Below, one piece after another: positions 16,605 through 25,732 of a stretch of DNA of 37,984 bases (positions are counted from its first letter, which is position 1; each line of letters begins with the position of its first letter). A program made the position numbers and the translations under genes. The DNA is taken from positions 1 to 37,984 of IMG/VR virus record IMGVR_UViG_3300018424_010528; one strand, given 5' to 3'. Below the pieces are notes generated by a model, which saw only the letters and a program-made list of their open reading frames with translations, was not told the DNA's origin and made no database searches. This DNA is from a virus.

Positions 16605-17432
16605 TTACAAAATATTTTGTAAATAGTTGTGATATATAAAGTCTTCAGAATTCATAAATTCATTTACTACTTTTTTATAATTATAATTAATAGCATCAAG
16701 TTTACTTAGATACAAATTTTTATTCAGCAAGGTGACGTCAGTATTTTCATCTAAAAAAATAATACCATCAGTAGCAAAATATTTACCAATGTCTTTCGCC
16801 CCTAAATATATTGGTATAGTACCGGTTGCAAAACAATCTAAAATTTTCTCTGTAAAAAACAAATTGTCAAAATCGTTTTCAATGCATATTGAAAACATGT
16901 AATCATTAAGGCCATACTCTTTTTCTTCTATTTCAAAAAAACCCCTTCCATACAGGTCGACGTGTGAACGAAACTTATTTAAGTAATGTAATCTTTTTTT
17001 ATGTCCGACTGTGTATGATTTATTACTAGTGATAAAAGATATTGCTTTAGTTTTATCATGTATTTTTGGTTTTTTTATCCATGTGCCATCTGTCGGTGCA
17101 AATTTGTAAAAATCTGGATCTAGATTTAAAAGTTCTGAACAATGTGTAAAAATAAACTTGGCTTTCTTTTTTAACGCGTTATGATTATTTATGCAATACC
17201 TGACTTGTTTTTTTATTAAACAACTAGCTTCTAGAAGCCAGCCAAAAACTACATCACTTTTTTTATCACTTAATAACTTATCTATTTTTTTATCAGCATA
17301 AAAACTTATATTACTATCATAAGACGTTATGTTCCATGATATAGTTTTTGATACTTGATTTAATGTACTACAAGATTGGTGACTAAAATCACCCCCATAG
17401 AGATTTATATTTAATGGCTTTTTAGAATTCAT
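16605..17432 (-). CDS. GT10 fucosyltransferase-like (alpha-1,3/1,4 type)
   Basis: A protein of 275 residues from ATG 17432, chosen because GAG lies six bases upstream; an in-frame TTG at 17456 would add eight residues and overlap the GDP-fucose synthase gene by 17 bp. Residues about 180-212 carry the GT10 signature FSICIENDFDNLFFTEKI, then CFATGTIPIYLGAKDI, which binds GDP-fucose. The acceptor-side N-terminal half is poorly conserved, as usual. The protein has no N-terminal anchor or C-terminal heptad repeats of the Helicobacter type. It directly follows GDP-fucose synthase, matching donor supply. Confidence 0.9.
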   Translation of the reverse strand: MNSKKPLNINLYGGDFSHQSCSTLNQVSKTISWNITSYDSNISFYADKKIDKLLSDKKSDVVFGWLLEASCLIKKQVRYCINNHNALKKKAKFIFTHCSELLNLDPDFYKFAPTDGTWIKKPKIHDKTKAISFITSNKSYTVGHKKRLHYLNKFRSHVDLYGRGFFEIEEKEYGLNDYMFSICIENDFDNLFFTEKILDCFATGTIPIYLGAKDIGKYFATDGIIFLDENTDVTLLNKNLYLSKLDAINYNYKKVVNEFMNSEDFIYHNYLQNIL

Positions 17433-17439
17433 ATGAAAC

Positions 17440-18399
17440 TCACGAATAATTATCAATATAATATTTTACTGTTTTGTTGACACCATCTTGCAGTAGAACC
17501 TGATGTCGCCAACCAAGTTTTTGTATTTTTTCAACATCCAAACACTTTCTCATCATGCCTTCTGGTTTTTCTTTTTGCAAAACTATGTCACCATTAAAAT
17601 CTACTATTTCTGCTATCATTTTTGCTAATTCTATTATGCTTATGTCACAGCCAGTACCTACATTTAAAAATGTTTTAGTCTTTTCAATATTTGTCATAGC
17701 CCACACCATACAACTTGACAAATCATCAATGTATAAAAATTCACGCCTGGCTTTACCAGTTCCCCATATTTTTACGTGATTTGCATTTGTTTTTTTTGCT
17801 TCAACAAATTTCCTGATTAATGCTGCCATTACGTGTGAATTTCTAAGATCAAAATCGTCGCCTGGCCCATATAAATTACAAGGCATTAGTGAAATAAACT
17901 TGGTCGTATGTTTTATGCCGCCATGAGTTTGTCCTAGCAGGCTGTTAGCATATTCACAAAGTTTAAGCCCTGCTATTTTAGCAATTGAGTAGCCTTCATT
18001 TGTTGGTTCAACTGGACCCTGTAATATGTATTCTTCTTTTAGTGGTTGCTTATAATTTGTTGGATAAATGCAACTTGAACCTAAAAACAGTACTTTTTTA
18101 ACATGGTTTTCTATTGATGCATGTATTAAATTATTTTGTACGACTAAATTATCGTACAAAAAACTATATGGGTCATCTAAATTTGCTTGTAATCCGCCAC
18201 ATTTTGCTGCGCACATAAAAACATAATCAAAATTTTGTGATTTAAAAAGAGAGTTAGTTTCATGTACGTTAGATAGATCTACTTGTTTTCTAGTGTAACC
18301 ACTAATATTTGTATAACCTAGATTTTTTAAGTGCTTAGCTAAATTACTTCCTACAAATCCTCTATGACCAGCAACTAAAATTTTATCATCTTTATTCAT
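17440..18399 (-). CDS. fcl: GDP-L-fucose synthase (GMER) or ColC-like homologue
   Basis: A protein of 319 residues, same size as E. coli Fcl/WcaG (321). NADP loop GHRGFVGSNL (residues 11-20). All catalytic residues are visible: Ser108 and Cys110 in GSSCIYP, Tyr137/Lys141 in YSIAK, and His189 in NSHVMAALIRKF. MPCNLYGPGDDFD and WGTGKARREFLYIDD are typical of the family. It epimerises carbons 3 and 5 and reduces carbon 4 of the Gmd product, giving GDP-L-fucose. The colitose enzyme ColC is closely related and cannot be excluded, given the ColD-like gene in this island. Overlaps the upstream DUF4254-like gene by 8 bp. Confidence 0.92.
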   Translation of the reverse strand: MNKDDKILVAGHRGFVGSNLAKHLKNLGYTNISGYTRKQVDLSNVHETNSLFKSQNFDYVFMCAAKCGGLQANLDDPYSFLYDNLVVQNNLIHASIENHVKKVLFLGSSCIYPTNYKQPLKEEYILQGPVEPTNEGYSIAKIAGLKLCEYANSLLGQTHGGIKHTTKFISLMPCNLYGPGDDFDLRNSHVMAALIRKFVEAKKTNANHVKIWGTGKARREFLYIDDLSSCMVWAMTNIEKTKTFLNVGTGCDISIIELAKMIAEIVDFNGDIVLQKEKPEGMMRKCLDVEKIQKLGWRHQVLLQDGVNKTVKYYIDNYS

Positions 18400-18742
18400 T
18401 TTCTTTTTTATAACCTTTATAAGCTTTTATATTTTCAACTGTTGGATTATATTTTCCATTGCACATATTTGTGATTGTTTTATCGATTGCTTTGACCAAC
18501 ATAGGTCTTTTTTCTTTAAATGTAACATCTGCTTTTCTTTTTAACTCAGCAATTTTATGTGGGTCAGTTTCAACATTTAAAGCATCTTCAAGATACCAAA
18601 GCCTGGTGTGCACAATTATTAGTTTATCTATCAATTCAGAAAAAGAATCACTATGTATATTATCATATTCCGGAAATTTTGTTTTATTAAGCACTTCAGC
18701 AACTTTTTCCTCAATATATTTGTCTAATTTTTTACCTATCAT
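18392..18742 (-). CDS. DUF4254-like small helical protein
   Basis: A protein of 116 residues, all helical. Residues 33-60 (SELIDKLIIVHTRLWYLEDA) and the following LKRKADVTFKEKRPMLVKAI resemble DUF4254-type proteins, which are found beside glycosyltransferases and have no assigned function. It is coupled by a four-base overlap to the gene before it and by 8 bp to GDP-fucose synthase after it. No membrane helix or signal is present. Family assignment is tentative. Confidence 0.75.
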   Translation of the reverse strand: MIGKKLDKYIEEKVAEVLNKTKFPEYDNIHSDSFSELIDKLIIVHTRLWYLEDALNVETDPHKIAELKRKADVTFKEKRPMLVKAIDKTITNMCNGKYNPTVENIKAYKGYKKENE

Positions 18743-19581
18743 TTTTCCTCCAGTGTTTCCAATAGCTCATCAACTGTTGGCACTTTTTTAATAAAGTTAA
18801 TTTTAATATTTGTAAAGTTGATACATGGGTGAAAGTAAGAAGGATCATCTCCATGCTTTTCTATTAAATTATAATTATCAATCATTGTTAACAAAGTTTT
18901 TCCACCCGTATTTGAAAATGATTGCGCATAATGACATGGTCCTGATATTGTACTAACAACATGCGCACAATTTGGGTGGTGCAAATAACTACAATAATCT
19001 TTTAGTGTATCAATATAAACAATATTTTTACCATTATCTAAATTTTGATTGCCTTTCCCAAAAACACATACTTTACTATATATTTTACTAGCTTTTTTTA
19101 TAAAATTTTCCCAATAATTCTGTTCTAAATTTCTTCTAGTGTCTGAGTTTTTTAGTCTAGGAATACAAATAAGAAATTGATCACACTCCATATTTAGTAT
19201 TGATTTGTTAAGTGGTATATCTAATATCTCTTTTTTGTCACGGTCAAAATATTTGTAAAAAGGTTTATAAGGCAATTTTTTACACAATCTCTCTATACTT
19301 TCATTTGAAACTAAATCAATGCAATCTTTATAAACTTTACTTGGGTTATACACCTCTGTTTTAGTAAAAATATTCTCATATAAAAATCTTCTTTCCGGTA
19401 ATGTTACAACACATGTGTCACTGTTTATCAAGCCTTGTTTAAATAAATTAATAGCTTCTAATCTTGTAATTATAAGTTCTGTCGCGCACTCTGTTTGAGA
19501 AACTGGTGTTCCGCCGGAAAACGAACCATTGCCAGTATTGACATCTAATAATCCTTTTGCTGTTATAACATATTTCATCAT
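18739..19581 (-). CDS. Putative glycosyltransferase, weak GT9-like pattern
   Basis: A protein of 280 residues that I do not recognise confidently. Residues about 130-225 look like the donor half of a GT-B enzyme: FLICIPRLKNSD strand and loop, a helix, KVCVFGKGNQNL, then CAHVVSTISGPCHYAQSFSN, which resembles the GxDSGPMHLA region of GT9 heptosyl-type transferases. The N-terminal 100 residues contain a GTPVSQTECATELI stretch. Four-base overlaps on both sides tie it to the carbamoyltransferase and the DUF4254-like gene. Transferase activity is inferred from this pattern and the context. Confidence 0.7.
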   Translation of the reverse strand: MMKYVITAKGLLDVNTGNGSFSGGTPVSQTECATELIITRLEAINLFKQGLINSDTCVVTLPERRFLYENIFTKTEVYNPSKVYKDCIDLVSNESIERLCKKLPYKPFYKYFDRDKKEILDIPLNKSILNMECDQFLICIPRLKNSDTRRNLEQNYWENFIKKASKIYSKVCVFGKGNQNLDNGKNIVYIDTLKDYCSYLHHPNCAHVVSTISGPCHYAQSFSNTGGKTLLTMIDNYNLIEKHGDDPSYFHPCINFTNIKINFIKKVPTVDELLETLEEK

Positions 19582-21155
19582 AAACCTTTTTTCGAAAACA
19601 AGTAGCCTTGAATTATAACATGGTCAAGCTCAGTGTTATTTAAAACATACAGCGCATCTTCAATTGTTGTCAGTATAGGATAACCTTTAATATTAAATGA
19701 AGTATTTAACAGTACTGGTGTTTTTTTATTTTTTTTCATGCAAACTAAAATGTCATAAAAAAGCTTGTGTTGCCCTTTTGTAACTGTTTGCAGTCTTGAC
19801 GTTCCATCTACATGTGTAATAGCTTTTAAAATATTTTGATATTCTTCCTTTACTTTTGGGGCATAACTCATATACGGTGATTCAAAAGCATCATCAAAAA
19901 AAACTGGTGCGTCTTCTAAAAGAGAAACTGGGGCAAATGGACGGAACCACTCTCTAAATTTAACCTTAAGATTTAAAACATCTTTCATGTTTTTAAAACT
20001 AGGATCACAAATAATGCTTCTATTTCCTAGCGCACGAGGTCCTACTTCAGAATCACCATAAACTAAACCAATTATTTTTCCCTGCGATAACAAGTCTACA
20101 ATGTCACTAGTTTTTATTTTTTTTGCATTGTAATTCTTGACAACAGCGTCTAATTTTTGTAAATCTAATACGGGGAAACCATTATATAATATGTCATTAT
20201 GCTTTACATTGTTAAACATGCAATACTGACCAAAAGAAAGCCCACAGTCGTTTGGATTAGGTGGCACGAAAAGATCGTAATCAGTATTTTTTAAAAAAAG
20301 CTTTAATTTTTGATTAAATAAAACATTGAGTGCACAACCACCGGTTAAAATAATATTATCATTTTTCTTATCAAAAACGTTTTTAACTAAATTAAAAGCT
20401 ATATCTTCAAAAACGTGTTGACTGGTCGCTGCTAAATCAAAACCAACTTGTCCACTTAAGCTATTTTGACCCAAAATTAAGCCGATATCTTTTGCGAGTT
20501 TATCCAAAGATTTGTGCTTATAGTACTTTTGCATTGGTTTAAGCCATTCCATTCTTGCATTACCATATGCACATAAACCCATTATTTTACCAGCATATGC
20601 AAGTGACATTTTTTGACCGTCATAACCATGATTTATTTCAGATATTACGTAACCTAACTTTGCATATGGATTACCTAAATCTATCTTTGGGTCAAAAATT
20701 TCTTCTACTTTATCTTTGTCAGCATAAAAAACTTTTGACATTGAAACTGCACCATTATCTAGACCTCCTCCATCCAAAGATATAACATGTGCTGTTTTAT
20801 AAGGGGACTGGTAATATGCACAGTAAGCATGCGCTTGATGATGGTTGCATTGTATAAATTTTGCTTTTTCAAAATGTTTTTTTATAAAAGCAATATCAGT
20901 TTCAGAAAGCTCATTATAAGCAATAACTAAATCATCAGTAGTCTTTATATCTTGGGACACGTAGTTTAAAAAAGCTGATCTTGTTTCATTATTCGTACCA
21001 ATTGTCCTGTGGTCAAACCTATCTGAATACATTGCGTATCTTTTTTTAGAAAATCTCTCAAACTCTAGAATTCTTATTTTTCCTTTTTTGTCTAGATAGG
21101 TTACTGATGCATCATGTGAGCCATAAAACCCTAGTATGTTTTTATTATTTTTCAT
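19578..21155 (-). CDS. Carbamoyltransferase, NodU/CmcH family
   Basis: A protein of 525 residues, typical for this family. N-terminal Kae1-like part: GSHDASVTYL (12-21), HHQAHAYCAY (105-114) metal-binding histidines, and SLDGGGLDNGAV nucleotide loop. The middle has GGCALNVLFNQKL. The C-terminal YrdC-like part has GDSEVGPRALGNRSIICDP and LLNTSFNIKGYPI. The family uses carbamoyl phosphate and ATP to O-carbamoylate sugars or antibiotics. Here it would decorate a sugar of the glycan, possibly fucose or heptose. The start has AGGAG ten bases upstream. All key residues appear present. Confidence 0.94.
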   Translation of the reverse strand: MKNNKNILGFYGSHDASVTYLDKKGKIRILEFERFSKKRYAMYSDRFDHRTIGTNNETRSAFLNYVSQDIKTTDDLVIAYNELSETDIAFIKKHFEKAKFIQCNHHQAHAYCAYYQSPYKTAHVISLDGGGLDNGAVSMSKVFYADKDKVEEIFDPKIDLGNPYAKLGYVISEINHGYDGQKMSLAYAGKIMGLCAYGNARMEWLKPMQKYYKHKSLDKLAKDIGLILGQNSLSGQVGFDLAATSQHVFEDIAFNLVKNVFDKKNDNIILTGGCALNVLFNQKLKLFLKNTDYDLFVPPNPNDCGLSFGQYCMFNNVKHNDILYNGFPVLDLQKLDAVVKNYNAKKIKTSDIVDLLSQGKIIGLVYGDSEVGPRALGNRSIICDPSFKNMKDVLNLKVKFREWFRPFAPVSLLEDAPVFFDDAFESPYMSYAPKVKEEYQNILKAITHVDGTSRLQTVTKGQHKLFYDILVCMKKNKKTPVLLNTSFNIKGYPILTTIEDALYVLNNTELDHVIIQGYLFSKKGL

Positions 21156-21158
21156 GAT

Positions 21159-22241
21159 CTATAATCTCCTGCTGCTAATTTTTTTAAATTTAAAAATAGC
21201 ATCTTTTATGTCAATGTCTAAGTTTTTATATTTAGATAAAAATTTTGATTTTTTATTAATATAATTTAGCCTAGAGTTAAGATCAATATTTTGATACATG
21301 TTCCACATTTTTTCTGACAAAGTAAACATTTTATTTAAAAAATCACCCTGTGAAGTTTGTTCATTAATTGATGGTGGATGATAAATGTGAAACATGTTTA
21401 TGTCATAATCAGCATATATTGGTTGGCCATATTTATCTATTAGTTTTGTCCAAAACATTATATCTTCAGCACCCCAAGTCCAGAAAATTTGATCATCAAA
21501 CCCACCAACACCGTAATATGCTTTATTTGAAATTAGCACGGAACCACCATAAGAATATTGTTTTTGATACCAGTTTTTATTTACAAAAACACCAGGCATT
21601 TTTTCATTTAAATCATCATTACTTATAATATTTGTAAAGTACATTTCCGCTAACATCGGAGTAGTCAACAATATTCTATTATTACTATAAGGTTGCATAA
21701 AATTTACTTCACCTCTACGTTCAATATTTTTTTGTATTTTGTTAAAAAAACTAGACTGAACAATGATATCACTATCGTGTACTAAATAATATTTTGCATT
21801 CGGCCGAAGTAGTGCGCCCAAATTCATTAACAAACCTTTTGATTTATAGTTTGCATGCACTTTTTGTATACAGAAAAATTGTAAATTTTTTGGCATCATG
21901 TTAAATCTTGAATAAGCAAAAAAATTATGTGCTTTTAAATCTTCTTGGGTATCAGCTTTTTCTATTAGTACTAGCTCAATATTTAATTTAGTTTTTGCAG
22001 CAGCATCTATTATTGATTGACATGTGTTGACAACATGTTGGAAACGACCAAAAAAAGGTACAATTACACATATATCAGCAACGTTTGCAAATTTATTATT
22101 AATACTGTCAATTTTAATATTATCAGCATCATATAAAACATAGTTGTTAGTATATATAATTTCTTGAAGTTCATATTTTAAAATATAAGAATCAAATAAT
22201 TGACTAGTAATATTATTCCACTCTGTGTATGCGTTATTCAT
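21159..22241 (-). CDS. Glycosyltransferase, GT2/GT7-like (GT-A fold)
   Basis: A protein of 360 residues. After a 55-residue N-terminal extension, ADICVIVPFFGRFQHVVNTC starts a GT-A domain. YYLVHDSDIIVQSS carries the Asp-x-Asp metal motif, and GGSVLISNKAYYGVGGFDDQ, then WTWGAEDIMFW, is the galactosyltransferase/chondroitin-synthase-type acceptor block with the WGxED catalytic acid. The last 60 residues are Lys-rich. Placement in a run of GT genes with 1-3 bp spacing suggests action on the same glycan. The donor is unknown. Confidence 0.88.
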   Translation of the reverse strand: MNNAYTEWNNITSQLFDSYILKYELQEIIYTNNYVLYDADNIKIDSINNKFANVADICVIVPFFGRFQHVVNTCQSIIDAAAKTKLNIELVLIEKADTQEDLKAHNFFAYSRFNMMPKNLQFFCIQKVHANYKSKGLLMNLGALLRPNAKYYLVHDSDIIVQSSFFNKIQKNIERRGEVNFMQPYSNNRILLTTPMLAEMYFTNIISNDDLNEKMPGVFVNKNWYQKQYSYGGSVLISNKAYYGVGGFDDQIFWTWGAEDIMFWTKLIDKYGQPIYADYDINMFHIYHPPSINEQTSQGDFLNKMFTLSEKMWNMYQNIDLNSRLNYINKKSKFLSKYKNLDIDIKDAIFKFKKISSRRL

Positions 22242-22242
22242 C

Positions 22243-22995
22243 TTAACCCCCTAACAAATTGTACTGTTTTTTTGTCCTTATATAGTTATCAATGCTAATC
22301 TGCTGTTGTCCCCTAATTTTACAATCACTTATAGGATTAACCATGTTATAACAATATAGAACATTTGGGATCATAACAGTTCTTTTGCCTGCCATTTCTA
22401 TCATTGGTAACATAAAAGCAACGTCCCAACCAGATTCAAAATACTTGCCATCTTGACCTCTTAAATCTTCATCTTTAATGTTGTACCAAAGCTTACTTTT
22501 AAAAGTGCGCAAATGTGAAAAAGCAAAAGGCAAATCTCTGTAATTTCTCCTATTGTGCACATGATCCGGTATAGGTCGATTATTAGAATGAGTACCATGC
22601 GGCCACCCAACCCAATTTCCATAAGTCAAAAGAGGTTTTAGTTGCGCATAATACTGGGCAACTACTGTAAGAGACTCTGAACTGTATAAAAAATCATCAC
22701 CATCAATAGCCATTAGCACAGATTCAGGTTCTTCCTTTGCATTTAACATGTTGAAACCGTCAACAATATTTTTTAATGCCTTAACATTTTCTTTATTGTG
22801 AACAATTTTAAATCTTGGATCACCTTGTATTTCTTTACACTGATCAATCATGTGCCCTGTATTATCAGTTGAACAGTCGTTTATTATCACACATTCAAAA
22901 TTCTTATAAGACTGTGCAGCAATACTACGAATGCACCTTTGTATCCAATGTTCCGTATTATAAGTAGGAACAACTATTTTCATCTTAACGCTCAT
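22243..22995 (-). CDS. Glycosyltransferase family 2
   Basis: A protein of 250 residues. MKIVVPTYNTEHWIQRCI is the standard GT2 start, NFECVIINDCSTDNT contains the first Asp motif, and MAIDGDDFLYS the Asp-x-Asp metal site (AIDGDD). The rest of the domain is short, ending near a GWDVAFMLPMIEMAG stretch that would hold the catalytic acid region. There are no membrane segments. It overlaps the next GT2 gene by a single base. The sugar cannot be determined. Confidence 0.92.
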   Translation of the reverse strand: MSVKMKIVVPTYNTEHWIQRCIRSIAAQSYKNFECVIINDCSTDNTGHMIDQCKEIQGDPRFKIVHNKENVKALKNIVDGFNMLNAKEEPESVLMAIDGDDFLYSSESLTVVAQYYAQLKPLLTYGNWVGWPHGTHSNNRPIPDHVHNRRNYRDLPFAFSHLRTFKSKLWYNIKDEDLRGQDGKYFESGWDVAFMLPMIEMAGKRTVMIPNVLYCYNMVNPISDCKIRGQQQISIDNYIRTKKQYNLLGG

Positions 22996-23744
22996 TATAT
23001 TTTTTCCTCGTTAGTGCTAGTGTTTCTGCGATATAAATAAAGGGGTAAATTTACGACAGAAGTCTTTCCCAGAAGTGCTGTGCATCTAAAATTAAAATCA
23101 GAATCTTCGCTTACCAATACTCTTAGATCCTGCTCTGGTGGGTTAAATCTAATGCCTTGCAACCATATTTCTCTATCAAACATAGCAGAAGCACCGGTCG
23201 TTTGATATTTACCAACAAAATAGTGATTTAAACCTAACCCCATTTTATATTTTATCTGATAACCTTGTAAAACTAGATTTTTTACAACTTCAGGTTGTAT
23301 AACTTCTATTTTTTCATGCTTAAATTCATAATTTTCATTATACATTTTTAACTCATCATCATCAAAAAAATCTAAATGCGTACATAAGTTGTGTATAGTC
23401 TTTGTGGCTATCATGCATTTTAGTTGTACTTCTAATCTTTCTTTAAGTGAAACATCATCCGCATCATTAGAAGTACACACTTGTGCATCAGTCGTCCTAT
23501 ATGCTTCATTTAAACAGTGCCACTTACCTTTATTCTCGCTGTGTAATATTAATCTAATACGTTCATCTGACATCATAAAAGATTCTACTAGTAACTTAAC
23601 TTCTTTTTGATTTTCAGAACAGTCATCAATTACACATATATCTAAGTTTTTATGTGTTTGATTTTGTATTGATTTTATAGAATCAGCCAAATATTTCAAA
23701 TGATTGTAATTACAAATAGCAACACATATTTTTACGTTATCCAT
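22995..23744 (-). CDS. Glycosyltransferase family 2
   Basis: A protein of 249 residues. KICVAICNYNHLKYLADSI opens the GT2 domain, LDICVIDDCSENQ follows, and CTSNDADDVSLKERLEVQ holds the DAD metal motif plus the conserved Arg. FNPPEQDLRVLVSEDSDFNF has the SEDSDF catalytic acid motif. It is a full single-domain GT2, distinct in sequence from its neighbour, and translationally coupled to the fusion protein gene by 8 bp. Soluble, cytoplasmic. Confidence 0.92.
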   Translation of the reverse strand: MDNVKICVAICNYNHLKYLADSIKSIQNQTHKNLDICVIDDCSENQKEVKLLVESFMMSDERIRLILHSENKGKWHCLNEAYRTTDAQVCTSNDADDVSLKERLEVQLKCMIATKTIHNLCTHLDFFDDDELKMYNENYEFKHEKIEVIQPEVVKNLVLQGYQIKYKMGLGLNHYFVGKYQTTGASAMFDREIWLQGIRFNPPEQDLRVLVSEDSDFNFRCTALLGKTSVVNLPLYLYRRNTSTNEEKI

Positions 23745-25665
23745 CTATCATCCATTTAGGTTGTTTTAATTCTACATGTAAGTGCGGAGTTTTACGATTA
23801 AAATCTATTTTTTGATGAAAAACCCATCCGCCCATTTCATCTTTTAATTTAGCTGCCATTTCTTTAATATCTTGATCAGTAACATCTTCCCACTTTTTAT
23901 CAAAAAACATGTTATTTTCAACTGTGTCTTCTTGCGTTATATTATACATACTTTGCCAATGTTTTGACCAATAAGTTTTATATGTTTTTATTTTTCTTTC
24001 TAAATCAAACCACGAGTAATGAAATACACCCGGCATGTTTTTAACTAACTGATTAAACCACTTTTCATAATTTTCTTGTAAATCTTTATTGCCACCTAAA
24101 GCTGCCATTCTTACTTGATGCACTTGCTCTGTATAAAATGATGCATGTGGAATTCTTTGGTAAGTTTCTTTATCGATATAATCACAACCATCAGTGCCAG
24201 GTGCAGAATATAGGTCACCATTATCATCAAATCTGCGCAGCTCGGCTGGTATACCGTGTGTAATGTTTGGCTTATTTCTAGAAAGCCTCCATTTCCAAGG
24301 ATTAACATCTATTCTTACTTTTTCATCTGACCCCCAGTATTCTATAACTGGAAGTGCTATTAAATCAATCATTTTTGGAAATTGTCGACAAAGTTTGAAT
24401 ATAGAAACATGATGATCTTCATGCACAATCTCATCACTATCTATTTGCCAACAAAAAGCTTGAGTGCATTTTTCTCTAGCTCTCGCTTTTTGCAAACCAT
24501 CTTGCACAGCAAATCTAGGATGATTATAGTCTACTTTATGTTGGAATATCCTAATTTTAGGTTCTATAGATTGCATTTCAACTAATTTTTCAAATGTTCC
24601 ATCATTTGATCCACCATCCATTACAACTATTTCTGTGCAAAAACCTACTAGAGACTTTATACATTCCTCAAATGGATAGCCACCTTCGATACAATTGTAT
24701 GTTGTAGTGTATCCAGAGATTTTTGGTTGCCAATTCATGTCACCCTTTATTGTTTCCCAGAAAAACTCTCTTCTAGTGTAAAGATATACTTCTAAATCTT
24801 CATAGCTTCCATCTTTAAAAGGAAATTCAGTAGCATGTTGAACCTTATCATTCATTACAAGCTCACAGCCTAACATTTGTGCTTCAATAATAATTCTAGG
24901 GCAAGTATCATTACCTTTTGGTAAGTAAACAATACCTTCCGCAGTCGCCATTTCTTCTAATACAACGTCAACTGGCAAACCTTGTAAAACCTTAAAATCT
25001 TTATTATTATCATTGCACCACTTAATAGCATCATCAGTACCTTTTATCCAACTAGATGAACCTAATACAAGCCACCCACTTCTTTTCTTCCCTTTGTGTT
25101 TTTCATTTAATTTTTTAACTGTTGCAAAAAAATTGTCATCAAACACTGAAGATAGTACTAAATGTTTAGCTCCTTCGTCTTTTTCAAAAAATGGGAATTT
25201 TTGGAAATACAAATCTTTTTGTTTTTCACTCATATAAAAAACAGTTCTTGCACCATGAAAAAAAGCAGATACCAATTTGCCTTGTTGTTCATTACTACAA
25301 TTGCAATCTACACCTTCTGCGTCAGCATGCTTTTCTACTGATCTATATTTACAAAATTTATAATCATATTCTAACAAAGAATAATTAATATTACCAACGA
25401 CTGTAGGGATTAATTGTTGGTTGAAATTAGAAAAATTGCCAAAAACCCAAAATTTGTTCGAGCCGGATTCTAGAGTTTTTAATGTAACCTCATGAGAATG
25501 TATTTTTTGCACTTTTATCCCATGAGTTTCAGCACTATCTATTAAGGCTTGCGTAGTTAACTCAGCTCCACCTATATAATCCTCAACAAATAAATCAGCA
25601 ACAAAAACTAAATCAATATCCCTTTCAATTAACTTGTCTTGTTGAAACATGTTACTAGTAAACAT
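23737..25665 (-). CDS. Two-domain glycosyltransferase (GT4-like + GT2)
   Basis: A protein of 642 residues. Residues 18-300 look like a GT-B enzyme: DLVFVADLFVEDYIGGAELT (acceptor loop with GGAE), WLVLGSSSWIKGTDDAI, and a donor-site YLPKGNDTCPRIIIEAQMLG in place of the usual E-x7-E. Residues 315-560 are a GT2 domain: a CIEGGYPFEECIKSL helix, TEIVVMDGGSNDGTFE, and FCWQIDSDEIVHEDH with the Asp-Ser-Asp metal motif. The tail (560-642) is Trp/Lys rich. One polypeptide may add two sugars in turn. It is the first gene of the glycan island, with a GGGGG-type ribosome site before ATG 25665. Confidence 0.88.
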   Translation of the reverse strand: MFTSNMFQQDKLIERDIDLVFVADLFVEDYIGGAELTTQALIDSAETHGIKVQKIHSHEVTLKTLESGSNKFWVFGNFSNFNQQLIPTVVGNINYSLLEYDYKFCKYRSVEKHADAEGVDCNCSNEQQGKLVSAFFHGARTVFYMSEKQKDLYFQKFPFFEKDEGAKHLVLSSVFDDNFFATVKKLNEKHKGKKRSGWLVLGSSSWIKGTDDAIKWCNDNNKDFKVLQGLPVDVVLEEMATAEGIVYLPKGNDTCPRIIIEAQMLGCELVMNDKVQHATEFPFKDGSYEDLEVYLYTRREFFWETIKGDMNWQPKISGYTTTYNCIEGGYPFEECIKSLVGFCTEIVVMDGGSNDGTFEKLVEMQSIEPKIRIFQHKVDYNHPRFAVQDGLQKARAREKCTQAFCWQIDSDEIVHEDHHVSIFKLCRQFPKMIDLIALPVIEYWGSDEKVRIDVNPWKWRLSRNKPNITHGIPAELRRFDDNGDLYSAPGTDGCDYIDKETYQRIPHASFYTEQVHQVRMAALGGNKDLQENYEKWFNQLVKNMPGVFHYSWFDLERKIKTYKTYWSKHWQSMYNITQEDTVENNMFFDKKWEDVTDQDIKEMAAKLKDEMGGWVFHQKIDFNRKTPHLHVELKQPKWMIDG

Positions 25666-25732
25666 TTTACCCCCTTATTTCTACATAAAGGAATTATGTC
25701 TCATATCTCAGGATGTAAAATAAAAATGTCAA

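Noticed and set aside
18459-18791. Plus-strand frame of 110 codons
   Set aside because: Antisense to two coupled minus-strand genes with good junctions; Ser/Leu-rich composition is typical of a shadow.
25727-25732. Perfect TTGACA on the minus strand after the fibre stop, before the glycan island
   Set aside because: No acceptable -10 lies 15-19 bp downstream (best is GAGATA), so I do not call a promoter, though one for the island could still be here.
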